From positions 8,449,193 through 8,513,192 of the forward strand of contig CM031872.1 of NCBI GenBank assembly GCA_018697195.1: a stretch of DNA of 64,000 nt. Direction: 5' to 3'. Under the pieces are notes generated by a model that saw nothing but the letters and a program-made list of their open reading frames with translations, searched no databases and was not told the DNA's origin. Below are positions 42,001 through 51,517 of the stretch, one piece after another. This DNA comes from Certhia americana. Lineage: Eukaryota > Chordata > Aves > Passeriformes > Certhiidae. The position numbers and the translations under genes are program-made. Positions within the stretch are counted from its first letter, which is position 1. Every line of letters begins with the position of its first letter.

Positions 42001-45000
42001 GCAAAGCTGGAATGAGAATTAAAAGACATCAACTACCTGTACCAGCATCCTTCTCTGAAAAACCTAATGTTCCCTGGGTTTCCTTTCCCTGCTTTGAAGG
42101 GCAGAAAGTGCTGGAAACAATTGAAGGATTATAAAGGAATTAGAGAGACCTTCATGCTTCAGGCTGGAGAGACGAGCTGGGTTCTGAACCCACCCAAAGG
42201 AGCAGCTGCCTGTCACATCCAAGGGCAGTTTGGTTTTCTCTTCACAGGGAAACCTTGCTCTGGACCACAGAACACTTCGCTGAGAGGCTTTGGAAATTAG
42301 GAAAATATTCAATTTTTTGAAGTGCTGCAACTTCTCAATCTGTCTGATGGCATCTGCTCTAAGTTTTTCACCCCACCATGGCTGTGCCTCTCCAAAAATT
42401 CCCCAGTTTGGGAAAAATACAAGGAGGAGAAATGCAGCAAGGTGCCTGGAACCACAGATCATGTCAGAATGGACTGGGAATGACAAAATTCCCTCTCTAA
42501 GTCCCTGAATGGCATTTAGATGTGCTGGGGTTCACACCAGGAGGGGCAGCTCTGCATGCAGACATTTCCATTTCCCTTTAACACTATCCTGGTAAGCTGA
42601 GAAGCTGCTCCCCCCACATGGGGAGAGCATCAGATGGAGTAAGAGATACCCCCTGTCCTCTGCTGCTGAGGTGCTGCCACGTGAGCCTCTCTGCTCACCC
42701 CTGCACCGGGCAAACCTGCACTTCCAGAGGCAGGAAAGCCACGGACACAGAAATCCTGGAGCCACAGAACCCAGCAAACCCGAGCTGTGTGGAAAAACCT
42801 CAGCACCCCTGGAAAATACATCGCTGCTGGCAGCCCAGAAAGTTGGGTTGCTGAGGGCTTAATTGTATCTCTTAATCAGCTAATAGCTACGGCTCCCTGA
42901 AGGAACCCTGCAGCAGGAACTGCCAAGAACAGCGTGGTAGAGAGCAGGGAACAAGCAGGGAGCATCCAGCTCACAGACACACTGCAGGTTTTGGGAATGG
43001 CTGGGAAAGGCAGCAGTGCTGGCTCAGTGGGGTCAGGCTGGGGATGGAAGGTGATGCCTTTTGGGGCTACCTGAAAACAGAGGCCAGACAGAGTTAAGGG
43101 AATAAAAAGCAGTTCTATTTATTTAAAGGCTTTCAGGTACATTTAGGGCAGACAAAGCCCCCCAGGAGCTTCACCCAAACTGGACCCTGGGTCACAGGTT
43201 TCACACTTTGATAAGTTTGGCCCATTTGCATATTGGGGGTTAATCTGCCAATTACAGCTGCAGATAATGAAGTCATTTACCCCAAGTTTGCTCTCCCCAA
43301 CTCACTTTGGTTTACATTTCTCAGGGCCTGATGCAGTGAGGTGTCCTTGATTGCCAGGAGAGGAATTGTTGTGTCTGACCCAAATGGGAGAGCAGCAGCT
43401 CCCACTGTGTGTGGAGTTTAGAGTGATGCACTAAAGAATTGCAGGATTACAAATAGATGAGAAATATAAAAGCTGAAATCCTAAGGCATCACAGGAGCAA
43501 TGGAGGGATAAATTGATTGCAAGGATGAAACAAAGGCTGAGCCATTCTGTGACAAGGGTTTAGGAATCACGGGACAATTTGCACTCTCCTGCCCAAGGGT
43601 CTCTGTCTCCAGTGATGGGCACAACACAGGGGTGGTGACAGGAGGGGTGTCCCTGTCACGCTGGCTGTCCCAGCATTGTCACACTTCTGCCAGCCTGGCC
43701 CCACAGCCCACACATGGCTCTGGAGTGACACTGAGGCACAAATGTCCAAGGAGGGAGCAGAACCTGTGACCAGACTGATGCTCCCAGTGGTTCCCAGTGG
43801 ACAGTGGTGATCCAGGGCCCCTCTGGGAACACACCCTCAACACAGCATTCCCTGGGCCAAGCCCCTCTGCTTGGGCTCTGCCACTCAGGCTGGCACATGT
43901 GATCAGCACTCCAGTGCCAAGGCCCTGGCACTGCCCAAGAGGGCATTTGGGTTCCATTTCCACTTTATGCTTCTACTCTTCCCCCCTGGCTGAAGCTCCC
44001 TTCAGGTGAGAAGCTGTGACACCCCCAGGGAGAGCTGGGATCACTCTGAGCTCCTAAATCCAGCCTGTCCTGACACCATCCTAAATCAGGCAGCACACAG
44101 GGCAGCTGTTCTGTGGGGGGAATTGAGGACAGCACAGAAAACAGAATGGTTTGGGTTGGAAACGACATTAAAGCCCATCCAGTGCCACCCCTGCCATGGG
44201 CAGGGACACCTCCCACTGTCCCAGGCTGCTCCCAGCCCCAGTGTCCAGCCTGGCCTGGGACACTGCCAGGGATCCAGGGGCAGCCCCAGCTGCTCTGGGC
44301 ACCCTGTGCCAGGGCCTGCCCACCCTGCCAGGGAACAATTCCTGCCCAGTATCCCATCTAACTCTGCTCTCTTTCAGTTTGAAATTATTGCCCCTTGTCC
44401 TGTCCCTCCATCCCTTGTCCCCAGTCCCTCTCCAGCTCTCCTGGAGCCCCTTTAGGCATTGGAGGCACAGCAACATCCAAGCAAGGTCACCCCCACACCT
44501 TGCCAGGCATTTCCACAGCACCATCCCTGTCCAGTCCTTCCCTGTACCATTCCCAGACTGTGCCCAGCCCCAGGCGACTCCTGCGTGCATCACACAGCAA
44601 CATTTGGAAGTCCAAGGTCACGGTTTTAATTTCTGTTCCAAAGCTGAAACATCTGCCATCTCCTGTGGCAGGAAATGAAGGGAAAAATACACCATCATCA
44701 GTGAGGCACTCGCTTCGAGCTGATTCCTGCACAGGATTTCTTCTGGCTGGGTTTATGGAATTACCTGTTGGCAGATTCAATTTTGCCATTAGATAAGAAA
44801 AGGCCTTTCAGCCAGGAATTAGCCTGCCCCAGCACGGCTCAGCACGCAGCTGTCTGGCTGAGCAGGCTTCAGCCATTTCCAGGCCATTACTGCTGCACCA
44901 CAACACAAACAACGCCTCGGGAGGCTCACAGAGCTCATCCTCCTCTTGCTTCCCCAAGAAACCCCAGAGTCTGTGTCTAGACATCCTGCACACAGCGAGT

Positions 45001-48000
45001 GTGGGGAGGCAGAGCTGTCTCACAGCCACTGACTGAGTCCTGGAGCAGCTGGGGGGGTGCCAGGGCCATCAGAGCTGTCCCAATGTCACCCCCTGCCCAG
45101 GCCAGCTCCCTATGGCCACACCAAGATTTGGGCTGCCACCCAACATCCAGCACTGGGGACAGGCAGCAGCTCCCAGGGCTGAGAGGTGACACCAGAGCAC
45201 AGTGACCAAACCAAGTCCCCTGCCCATGCCAAGCCTCAGCTGAGCCCAATGCTGCCTCCCCATGGGGCAGGGCTTGGCTCTCACACCAGCTGCCACTTCT
45301 GGGTGCTTTTTCTACTTCAAAGGCCTTAAACAACCAAGCAGTGGAACTGCTGCCCCTCAGGGTGGGCTGGGGTGTGACACAAAGGGTATTTTTGGGCCAG
45401 AGCTACAGAATGCCCAGAGCAGAAGGATGACTCCTGGAAACATGGAAGGCCAGGCTGGATGTGGCTCAGGGCAACCTGAGGTGAAGATGCCCCTGCTCAC
45501 TGCAGGGGGTTGGATTAGATGGGATTTAAAGGTCCTTTCCAACCCAAATCATTCCATGCCTTTAATCCCCAGGACACTGGTGCACCAGTGGCTCACATCC
45601 CATATTCCAGTCCAACAGGGAACTAAACCAGCCCCCTATGAGCCTGGATATCCTTAAAGCTGTAAACAAAATCAAAGCCCAGCAAGGTCAGAGCAAGCAA
45701 ACAGTGAGAGACGTGGGGAGCTGGATCATTCACACTGCAAATGTCATTACAAACTAATAGCAAGAAATCCTTCCTTCCCTCTCCTGCATCTCTTATCCTT
45801 CATGCTCAAGTAGGCACCAGCAGTGTCTCAAACATTCAAGCCACGCAATATTAGCACAGATATTTTATTTTTTTTTAAGTAATAATTACTGCTACTTTTG
45901 GCTCCATAACTGCCTGAAGCCGAGGAGATGTTCACACTCTCTTTATCATGTTTTCTTTCTTCTGCTGCACCAAAAGCTTGCAGGAATAAGCAGCTCCCCT
46001 GGCAATAAGCACATTAAGGCACCAATTCAGCTGATGGAATGGTGCTTCTCAGAGAACTCGCAGCCCAGCACTGCCAGAGTGCTTTTCACACTTCATCTTC
46101 CTCCCAGCTCAGCAGCACCTCTGAGTTTTCACTGTCTGAGTGTTTCCAAAGTGCTTTTAATGAAATAAGCTGTCAATCCCACAACTCCATCAATGACAAT
46201 TCATGGCACAAATGGCTCTTGCTGCTGCTGTGAGAAATCCAGAGGACTCTAAGCCTGGACAGACAATAAAAATCCAAGTGCTCTGAAGCAGAAGGTGAGC
46301 ACGGGAAGCAGGTCCCAGCTTTCCAGCAGGCAGTGACATCCTGGGCTGGGGCTGGGGACTGTCACCTGCTGTTCCATCTGGCCTGGCTCCAGCAACATTT
46401 CCCTGTTTGCACTATTGCAAACCCTTCCCTTCACACTTCCTGGCCACTGGTGACTCTACCTGCAGGCACAGGGCTCTAAGGAGACACTGGATTCACTGAT
46501 TACAACTACAGGAAAATGCTAAATTTGGGAAATACAGCACCTGCCACACAGCACAGCTACGGAAAACAAGGATCTGTAACACCTTGCACAATCCCAGGCT
46601 GAACCTGCCAGCAGCTCCTTCAGCCCAATATTCCCTCAATCCTCAGCTCCCTTCTCCAGTGCCATCACTCGTGGCAGGCCAGGTCTAAACCTGGCCCAGA
46701 TCTCAGCACCCCTCTGCTCACCCAGAACAGCCTCTGACCCGAGCTCAGGGCAGGCTGGATTCTGCCTGGAAGAGGAGGGGGAAAGCCAAGCCAGCTGCCA
46801 AATCCCAATCCCCAAATCCCTTCGGTGGGGATACTTCCCCAGCTGGAAGTGAAGGAATCCCAGTGTCCACAGGAAAAGGTGGACAAAGCCACAGGCCGGG
46901 AATGCTGCTTTTGGAGCAGAACCACCCTGCCCAAAGCCACCCCAGATCAGACAGAGCCCAACCAGCCTGTTCCACACCTCATCCCACCAGGATGATCCCC
47001 CAGATCCCTGGACAGATCAGTTACACCATCACAGTGGTGGTTTCCATTCCAAACCTTTGGATAACAAATCCTTCTGCCTTGGGATAATCAACTCAAACTC
47101 GGTGACCAGCCCACCCTTCCAGGCATGCAGATGTGCTGGGGGAAGAGGCAGCCAGACAGGGATATTTCCATTGCCTGAAGAATGCCAGATGCCTCCAGCA
47201 GCCTTGTATTTAACCTTGGGAAAGCTGGAAATATCCCTTTGGCACCAGAGGTGTTGCAGCCGTGGATTTGCTCGCTGGCTTACATCGCTGCAGCCTCCTG
47301 CTGCAGGGCTGGAGCTGCTCTGCTGTGCTTCCCCAAACCCTGCCTGTTTGAAAGCTCTGGCACATTCATTCCAGGACATTCAGATCGATTAGAAATAGGA
47401 GAGAGTGGGATTAAAAAAAAAAAAAACCAACTAATTCTCCCCTGAGAATGAACCACCCACAAATCAAAGAGGCCTCGGTGCCTGTCAGTTCTGGTTGACT
47501 GGGCTGAATTAACCACGGATGTGTTGCATTTATTTGCATTTTTGTGAACAGAATAAGCCCACTTTCAGCAGTTAATTATATATCTGTAGCTACCCATAAA
47601 TCTACACATACAAATAAAAAGGGAGAAAACTGGAGGCAGGTTGTTCCCCTGTTCTGGGACACGTTTTCACCCCTCCACAGTGCTCAGTAATTCAGGCCAC
47701 AGCGCCTCAGCTCATCTATGCCCTGCAGCCTGTGCAGAAAATGTCACACCAAATAACCCCTGTCCAACACCAGCCAGGCAGGGCAGGCTCTGCTCGCTGC
47801 CAGCAGCCTTGGACTGGGGGAATTGCTTCCACCACCAGCTGGCACAGTAAGGCACCTCTGGATACAGAGCTGTCTGGCCAGCCTTGAGCTTTTCAGAGTG
47901 GGAGCAGCCAGTAATTTTCTTTTTTTCTGCTCTTACAGATGGGAAATCAGGAGTGGAGGCTACTGCAAAGTGCATTCCAAGCCTTGTGCACTTAGAGCAA

Positions 48001-51000
48001 TGACCAGTGTCCCTGCTGGTGTGACACCAAGGAGTGGGGCCAGGAGAAGGTTGAACACTCCCTCTCCATCCCATCTCCATCATTGAGAGCTTCAAATATT
48101 TCCTGCAGCTGTCATGGATTGTTCCCAGGTTAACAGAGGGGCCTCCAGCCCCCTGTCCTGGGGTGAAAGCAAGATCCTCTGCTGGAGAGATCCAGAGGAG
48201 GCACCAGGGGGATCAGAGGGATGGAGCAGCTCTGCTGGGAGGAAAGGCTGGGAGAGCTGAGATTGTTCACCTGGAGAGGAGAAGCTTTGGGGTGACCTCA
48301 GTGTGACCTTGCAGGGCCTGAAGGAGCTGACAGGAAAGATGGAGAGAGACAATTGACATGGTCTGGAGTGCCAGGACAAGGGGGGATGGCTTTAAGCTGA
48401 CAGAATGGAGGGGTAGGTGGGATACTGGGAATGAATTGTTCCCTGGGGGGGGGTGGATACAGGGTGCCCAGAGCAGCTGGGGCTGCCCCTGGATCCCTGG
48501 CAGTGTCCCAGGCCAGGCTGGACATTGGGGCTGGGAGCAGCCTGGGACAGTGGGAAGTGTCCCTGCCCATGGCAGGGGGTGGGACTGTCTAAGCTTTAAG
48601 GTCCCTTTTAACCCAAACCAGTCTGGGATTCTGTGAAGAAGCCAAAGGCAGCCTGACTGTGTGGAGCAGCAGCAAGGAATGGGAGGACACAAGCTCAGAG
48701 TTTGGAAGAGCCACTCCTCACACCTGGGCAAAGGTGCACACACCAGGATGAGCAGGAGCACACCCAGGGCTGACACATCTTCCCAGGGCCCTGCAAGGGG
48801 CCAGGACCACACGAGGCTGAGACAGAGGCAGGGGACACTCAGCTCCAGGTTTCTGAGCATTTCATGTCCACACACTGAAGGAACGATGTGCACAGAAACA
48901 ACTCCCCACAGCTGCCCAGAGCTGTGCTGCTCTGTCAAGGTGACAGTGGGTGGCAGGGAGTGGGGGACATCAGCCAGCAGAGTCTGCTTTTCTCCTCTCC
49001 TTAAAATAAAAATAATAGGCCCTTCTCCCTTGTGGCCCACATGAATATTTCATCAGCAAACTGCTTCATCCTGTATTAGATTTTTCTCTCCCTCTGGCTG
49101 AGATGGGAAGCTCACAGACCTTTCCACAGCATTTCCAGGAGCTGAGGACATTTTGGGCACAGACAGAGCGATGTCAGGATAAAAGGGTGGAAATAGTCAA
49201 GGTTCCCAGCAATTCTGTGTCTTTGGGAAGGCAGTGCTGATTCCTAGGACAGTACTTTGATATTCCATGGGTGGCAAGGAGGAAACACCACGTCCTGCTT
49301 GTGTAGGATGAGGTTCCCTGTCCACCTGTCCCTTCAGCTGTGCCTCACTCCACGGGCACCTGAGCACTGTGACTCTGCAGTGACACCTCTGCAGGCCTGG
49401 CTGGCCATGGGAAGTGTGAGGGAGAGGAGACATCAAATCCCCGAGATCAAATATTGCAGCTCAAACACCCTGTGCTGGCTTCCCTTACACCACAGGCTGC
49501 TTAAAGGAGGGCAGCTCACAGCAAGAGAGCAGGGCTGGAAATTCAATGTGCTGATGGTTTCCTTCTGTCAGAGCCTGGGATCCAGGCCCAGCACTGGCCA
49601 CACTCCCCTGGTGTCACTACAGAAGCCATTCCCCTCCCTGCTCCTTCTTCCCTCACCAGGGTTTTCACTCAGGCCTCTCCTGGCTCAGGCTGCCTCTCCC
49701 CAAACGGAAAAGGAAAATCATCTGGTTTATGTCAGAGCATGTGTAGAAGAGAATTGTGAAGGGTGACTTTTTTTTTTATTAAGACAGAACTTCCAGGAGA
49801 CCCAAGAAAGCCTCGCAGGAACACCTGAGGGAAGATCTGAACTGCAGGAGGAAGGGCAGGAATGCACCCTGAGATCCAGCCCTCCACATCTACAGGTGAC
49901 ACACATTAGAAGAGAACTTAAAACTCATCCAGTGCCACCCCTGCCATGGCAGGGACACCTCCCACTGTCCCAGGCTGCTCCCAGCCCCAATGTCCAGCCT
50001 GGCCTGGGACACTGCCAGGGATCCAGGGGCAGCCCCAGCTGCTCTGGGCACCCTGTGCCAGGGCCTGCCCACCCTGCCAGGGAACAATTCCTGCCCAATA
50101 TCCCATCTATCCCTGCTCTCTATCAGCTTCAAGCCATTCCCTGTGTCCTGTCCCTCCATGCCTTATCCCCAGTCCCTCTCCAGCTCTCCTGAGTCCCTTT
50201 AGGCACTGAGAGGGGCTCTGAGGTCTCCCCAGAGCTTTTCTGTCTCCAGGCTGGACATGGATGTCAGTCCCTCAGTGTCCAGCCAAACAACCTCCTGTTG
50301 GGAAAAACCTTAAAACCCAGTCCTGGTTTAGTGGCCATTCCTGGCAGGACCTTCCCTGCCAGACCAGACTGGATCTTTCCTCCCCTCAGCCCAGCTCCTC
50401 CCTGTGTCAAACAGGAACAAAGCCAACCCACCCCATCCCACAGGGCTCCTGGGGACAGACAGGGGAAAAGGAGCCCAAGGGAGAAAACCAGGATGCTAAA
50501 GGAGAGCCAGGCCAGGCCAGTGACAAGCCCAGGGGGAACAAAGAGAGCTGGGCCCTGCATGGGAAGATGTTGGGAAGGAAGATACAGGAAAGTCCTATAA
50601 ACCTGAGTACTTTTCCAAAGATGCTAAGAATGCAGAAACTAGAACAGACATTGAAATGAAAGCAGAGTTTGTTTGAATGTTGGTAGAACAGCTTTGGCTG
50701 ACCAAAGGTCTTTCTCTCTTTTTTTAAGAATGTGATTTACTAACAGACATCCCAAACCAGAACAGACCCTTCTTCCCTGGCTTGCCAGGAAGGGACCCCT
50801 GATGAGATTTAGAGATTAGAAAGTAATAAAACATGGGAATGTAGCGATTCCTATAGGATATATGTAAATGTAGAAATTTGTATTTGATACTAGATTGGTT
50901 AATGAGAAAGTAGAATATTCAACATAGAAAGAGATAGAAGTCATTGTGAAAGGAGAGCTCGCTCTCTTACTCTTATACTCTCTTGCTCGTACACTCCCTT

Positions 51001-51517
51001 ACACTCTCCCTCTCTTACGCTCTTACTCTTACCCTCTTACTCTCCTGCTCTTACTCTCTCTTGCTTTTGTTCTCTTCTCTCTTGCTCCTATCCTCTTATG
51101 CTCTCTTGCCTTGTGCTCTCTCCTGCTCCTGTGTCCTCCAGCCTGCTCTGAGCTAACCCCGAGCTGGGCTCTTTTCACCCACACCCTCTGGAATAAACTT
51201 CAAAACTTAACCCTAGAGATCTCGGCCCAGACCGTTCTAGCACTGTCCTGTTTCCTACAGGAAGAGGCACCCAGGGCTGTGACTGATCCCCCTTTGCTCA
51301 CCTTCTTCTCATCGCCCTCCTGCAGGAGCTGGAGGTGGCTCCTCTTCTCGCTGTCCCTGCGCAGGGAGCTGTTCTGGTGGTGGGGCAGCCCCGTGGGGGG
51401 GGACACGCTGCGGCCCTGTGGGTCCACCCAGGTGTAGATGTGGTTGGTGACATAACCCCCGGGGATGCGCCCCACCGAGTGCACAGACAGGTTCAGCTTC
51501 TTGCAGCCCTTCAGCAC
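17433..51517 (-). CDS. WHRN: WHRN (whirlin), exons 2-12, partial at the 5' end
   Basis: Eleven exons with consistent phases total 2,136 nt (711 residues plus stop). Human whirlin has 907 residues and its exons 2-12 encode about 700. Order: end of PDZ1 (SVHSVGRIPGGYVTNHIYTW), PDZ2 (KSLGLMIRGGAEYSLGIYIT...VGDQILEVNGRSF), the HHD-like helical domain (LEEQARHLLNEQERATMGYY), a proline-rich region with PIGPFPRVQSP, a Ser-rich linker (LSQLSDSGQTLSEDSGVD), and PDZ3 (TLGIAIEGGANTRQPLPRIV..VGHVILEVNGTGL), ending TEFNVAL. Known role: scaffold at stereocilia tips and the ankle-link complex, and at the photoreceptor periciliary membrane with usherin and ADGRV1; loss causes DFNB31 deafness and Usher 2D in humans. 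Exon 1 is not in the window. Confidence 0.96.
18229..18351 (-). CDS. WHRN: WHRN exon 11 (PDZ3, first half)
   Basis: 41 codons, PGLLEPTSCLIRVSKSAPTL then GIAIEGGANTRQPLPRIVTI. The TLGI binding loop of PDZ3 is intact. Acceptor CCACAG, donor GTAGGG. Confidence 0.96.
18985..19163 (-). CDS. WHRN: WHRN exon 10
   Basis: Encodes STLSQLSDSGQTLSEDSGVD then a basic Ser/Lys-rich linker ending GASKP. Acceptor TCCCCAG, donor GTGAGG. Confidence 0.95.
19326..19665 (-). mobile_element. CR1 LINE 3' fragment (diverged subfamily)
   Basis: Antisense CR1 words such as TTTTCCCAATATCCAACCTG, CACAGCTTGAGGCCATCTCC and CCTTGTCCTGGGAGAAG. It differs from the other CR1 copies here and fits another CR1 subfamily. Confidence 0.8.
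19995..20500. repeat. Minisatellite, about 20-bp unit with GGATCC
   Basis: About 25 copies of GATCCACCGGGACACCCCTG and variants (19-20 bp; ACACCC/ACATCC; CACCGGG/CACTGGG) in WHRN intron 9. The 494-residue minus ORF and 293-residue plus ORF across it are repeat artefacts. Confidence 0.95.
20490..20880. repeat. Second tandem block, about 40-bp unit
   Basis: Imperfect units built from CTCTCCATGTCCGAGATCC and CCTGGATCCCCCTTC, about eight copies. They directly follow the 20-bp minisatellite and share its CTGGATCC word. Confidence 0.85.
21008..21400 (-). mobile_element. CR1 LINE 3' fragment
   Basis: Starts near CCTGGGTTGGAAAGGATCTT, then CTGCCATGGGCAGGGACAC and AACAATTCCTGCCCAATATC. Typical antisense CR1 tail, about 100 bp from WHRN exon 9. 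Confidence 0.9.
21504..22080 (-). CDS. WHRN: WHRN exon 9 (proline-rich)
   Basis: 577 nt encoding a Pro-rich region, including NFKPPPPPSAPQTL, SAIYATISPSLHGSRRPADA, RPIGPFPRVQSPTRLKSPSP and QHFIMVEVHQPNSEPDVNEV. The last three blocks match human whirlin closely. Acceptor TTTGGCAG, donor GTGGGT. Confidence 0.95.
22181..22318. repeat. 30-bp tandem repeat, 4.6 identical copies
   Basis: Unit starts at 22181, 22211, 22241, 22271 and 22301 (AGAAACACCTTCCTGACCTG plus ten bases). The copies are identical until the last. It lies in WHRN intron 8, about 100 bp from exon 9. Confidence 0.97.
22560..22631 (-). CDS. WHRN: WHRN exon 8
   Basis: 24 codons, NTSELEGAGDCHQSSINTLP then DVSL, aligning with human NTLDLEETGEAVQGNINALPDVSV. 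Acceptor CTCTCAG, donor GTAAGG. Confidence 0.93.
23838..24002 (-). mobile_element. CR1 LINE 3' fragment
   Basis: Antisense CR1 tail: AAAGATCATCTAATTCCAAC, CTGCCATGGGCAGGGACATC and CCATCCAACCTGGCC. Confidence 0.9.
25990..26378 (+). mobile_element. CR1 LINE 3' fragment
   Basis: Sense CR1 tail with GGGGAATGGTTTCAAACTAA, AGGTTGGACATGACTCTGAG and a terminus at TCAAACCATTCTGTG. Confidence 0.88.
28395..28601 (-). CDS. WHRN: WHRN exon 7
   Basis: 69 codons: FSLLSEVRGVISPQDLDRFD, NLVLKREIESMKARQPAG, then a Ser-rich tail ending TTVSSAR. It closes HHD2. Acceptor GGCCAG, donor GTAGGT. Confidence 0.96.
28790..28965 (+). mobile_element. CR1 LINE 3' fragment
   Basis: Sense CR1 tail: AGAAGCTGTGGCTGCCCC, AGGCCAGTTTGGATGGGGCT and CTCTTCCAACCCAAACCAG. 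Confidence 0.88.
29117..29329 (-). CDS. WHRN: WHRN exon 6 (HHD2)
   Basis: 71 codons: PVFYRGLAGSQVTLSTMVNQ, then TRVMLEEQARHLLNEQERAT and DEYKEGNISVDALVMALFEL. This is most of the second harmonin-homology helical domain. Donor GTGAGG. Confidence 0.96.
29675..29845 (+). mobile_element. CR1-like 3' tail
   Basis: Contains GGGCTGGATGATCCTGGTAG, GTCCCTTCCCACTCAGGATA and TTCTGTGATACTCTGA, the 3' end of a different CR1 subfamily. Confidence 0.7.
30715..30751 (-). CDS. WHRN: WHRN exon 5 (37-nt microexon)
   Basis: Acceptor CCTCGCAG, donor GTAAGA. One base completes Gly, then AVGDHAMDVAAR. The same number of residues (12) sits here in human whirlin (FLGDLTTEGINK), and both flanking phases fit. Sequence conservation is low apart from GD. 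Confidence 0.85.
31040..31242 (-). CDS. WHRN: WHRN exon 4 (PDZ2, second half)
   Basis: Encodes VGDQILEVNGRSFLSIPHDE, AVKLLKSSRHLIMTVKDIGR and LPHARTTVDETRW. Acceptor TCCACAG, donor GTACGT. Leaves two bases (GG). Confidence 0.96.
32278..32345 (-). mobile_element. Short CR1-like fragment
   Basis: CATGGAATCATTTGAGTTGG and AAGATCATTGAATGCAG resemble the antisense end of CR1. Confidence 0.5.
33028..33059. repeat. A32 homopolymer
   Basis: Uninterrupted run of 32 A. The sequence 5' to it is not a repeat I recognise; CR1 does not end in poly(A). Confidence 0.95.
33915..34400 (-). mobile_element. Solo LTR candidate (endogenous retrovirus)
   Basis: On the minus strand a TATA box (GTATAAAAG at 34145-34137) is followed about 100 nt later by AATAAA (34042-34037) and a short U5-like tail, which is LTR architecture. 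No internal retroviral genes are adjacent. Boundaries are approximate. Confidence 0.6.
34835..35262 (+). mobile_element. CR1 LINE fragment (longer)
   Basis: Shares AGGCTGAGGGAGCTGGGAAG, TCTGCACAACTCCCTGCCAG and AGGGAACAGGGACAGGAGG with 53275-53660 and, inverted, with 55488-55955. Ends in a degenerate CR1 terminus. Confidence 0.85.
36145..36385 (-). mobile_element. CR1 LINE 3' fragment
   Basis: Antisense CR1 tail: TGGTTTGGGTTAAAAGGGAC, CCTGCCATGGCAGGGACACC and CCAGGCTGCTCCAGCCTGG. Confidence 0.9.
37878..37990 (-). mobile_element. CR1-like fragment
   Basis: CAGAATCCCTGAGGGTGGAA and AAGACCTTTAGGATCAGTGA resemble the antisense end of CR1. Short and diverged. Confidence 0.5.
38541..39035 (+). 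mobile_element. Possible LTR
   Basis: AT-rich block with a TATA-like ACTTATAAAAC at about 38908-38918 and a downstream GTTCACCCCATGG. The composition fits an avian ERV LTR, but no terminal duplication or clear AATAAA was found. Confidence 0.35.
39286..39754 (-). mobile_element. Solo LTR with target-site duplication (copy A)
   Basis: 469 bp beginning TGATGCCTTA and ending TAAGGCATCA (terminal inverted repeat). Flanked by GGTG on both sides (39282-39285 and 39755-39758). The minus strand carries TATATAAAG (39685-39677) and an AATAAA. Same family as 43052-43491. No internal genes. Confidence 0.88.
39778..40075 (+). mobile_element. CR1 LINE fragment next to WHRN exon 3
   Basis: Words such as GAGGCTGCAGGAGCTGAT, AAGTTCCACATCAACATGAG, GAAGAAATTCTTCCTCTGAT and CCCAAACCCACCTGGACACG mark a CR1-type element. 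It stops about 14 bp before the exon 3 donor. Confidence 0.75.
40089..40214 (-). CDS. WHRN: WHRN exon 3 (PDZ2, first half)
   Basis: 42 codons, VNLVLNEGKSLGLMIRGGAE through GIYITGVDKGSEAESTGLK. The GLMI carboxylate-binding loop is intact. Acceptor CTCTGCAG, donor GTGAGA. A CR1 tail ends about 14 bp past the donor. Confidence 0.96.
40502..41064 (-). mobile_element. Solo LTR (copy D), inverted relative to 50578-51242
   Basis: Reverse complement shares AAAGATGCTAAGAATGCAGA, AACATTCA/TTGGCTGACCAAAGG, TAACCAATCTAG and TTCAAAACTTAA with the copy at 50578-51242. Contains a short GAGCAAGAGA run (40610-40680). The LTR reads on the minus strand. Confidence 0.8.
43052..43491 (-). mobile_element. Solo LTR (copy C), same family as 39286-39754
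   Basis: Begins TGATGCCTTT and ends TAAGGCATCA. Shares GGGGTTAATC, CCAATTACAGCT, GATAATGAAGT/GGTAATGAAGT and TCTCAGGGCCTGA-type blocks with copy A. The flanks (AAGG/CAGG) are only a 3-of-4 match. Confidence 0.85.
44140..44465 (-). mobile_element. CR1 LINE 3' fragment
   Basis: Antisense CR1 tail starting AATGGTTTGGGTTGGAAACG, with CTGCCATGGGCAGGGACACC and GGAACAATTCCTGCCCAGTA. Very similar to 49910-50260. Confidence 0.93.
45395..45560 (+). mobile_element. CR1-like 3' fragment
   Basis: GGCCAGGCTGGATGTGGCTC, AGGGGGTTGGATTAGATGGG and CCTTTCCAACCCAAATCATT. Confidence 0.8.
48165..48640 (+). mobile_element. CR1 LINE fragment (about 475 bp)
   Basis: Sense CR1 from GGATGGAGCAGCTCTGCTGG through GGGAATGAATTGTTCCCTGG to CCCTTTTAACCCAAACCAG. 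Faces the minus-oriented copy at 49910-50260. Confidence 0.9.
49910..50260 (-). mobile_element. CR1 LINE 3' fragment
   Basis: Antisense CR1 tail: CCTGCCATGGCAGGGACACC, TCCAGCCTGGCCTGGGACAC and CCTGCCAGGGAACAATTCCT. Confidence 0.93.
50578..51242 (+). mobile_element. Solo LTR (copy E) with expanded pyrimidine repeat
   Basis: Plus-oriented LTR homologous to 40502-41064, ending with GGAATAAACTTCAAAACTTA then TTCTAGCA. Contains a CTCTTACTCTTA/CTCTTGCTC array (about 50957-51130) that is far longer than in its partner. It ends 60 bp from the WHRN exon 2 donor. Confidence 0.82.
50957..51130. repeat. (CTCTTA/CTCTTGC)n pyrimidine array
   Basis: Degenerate 6-to-9-bp tandem units inside the LTR at 50578-51242. 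The equivalent array in the inverted copy covers only about 70 bp. Confidence 0.85.
51302..51517 (-). CDS. WHRN: WHRN exon 2
   Basis: 72 codons from VLKGCKKLNLSVHSVGRIPG through YVTNHIYTWVDPQGR to LQEGDEKK, phase 0 at both ends. Carries the last strand of PDZ1 and the linker. Acceptor CTTCCAG, donor GTGAGC. A solo LTR ends 60 bp beyond the donor. Confidence 0.95.

Larger units (their letters stand above)
40215..51301 (-). other. WHRN intron 2
   Basis: 11 kb without a coding exon. Flanked internally by an inverted pair of one LTR family. Also holds a second LTR family copy, CR1 tails, and an AT-rich unique patch at about 45840-46210. Confidence 0.6.
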
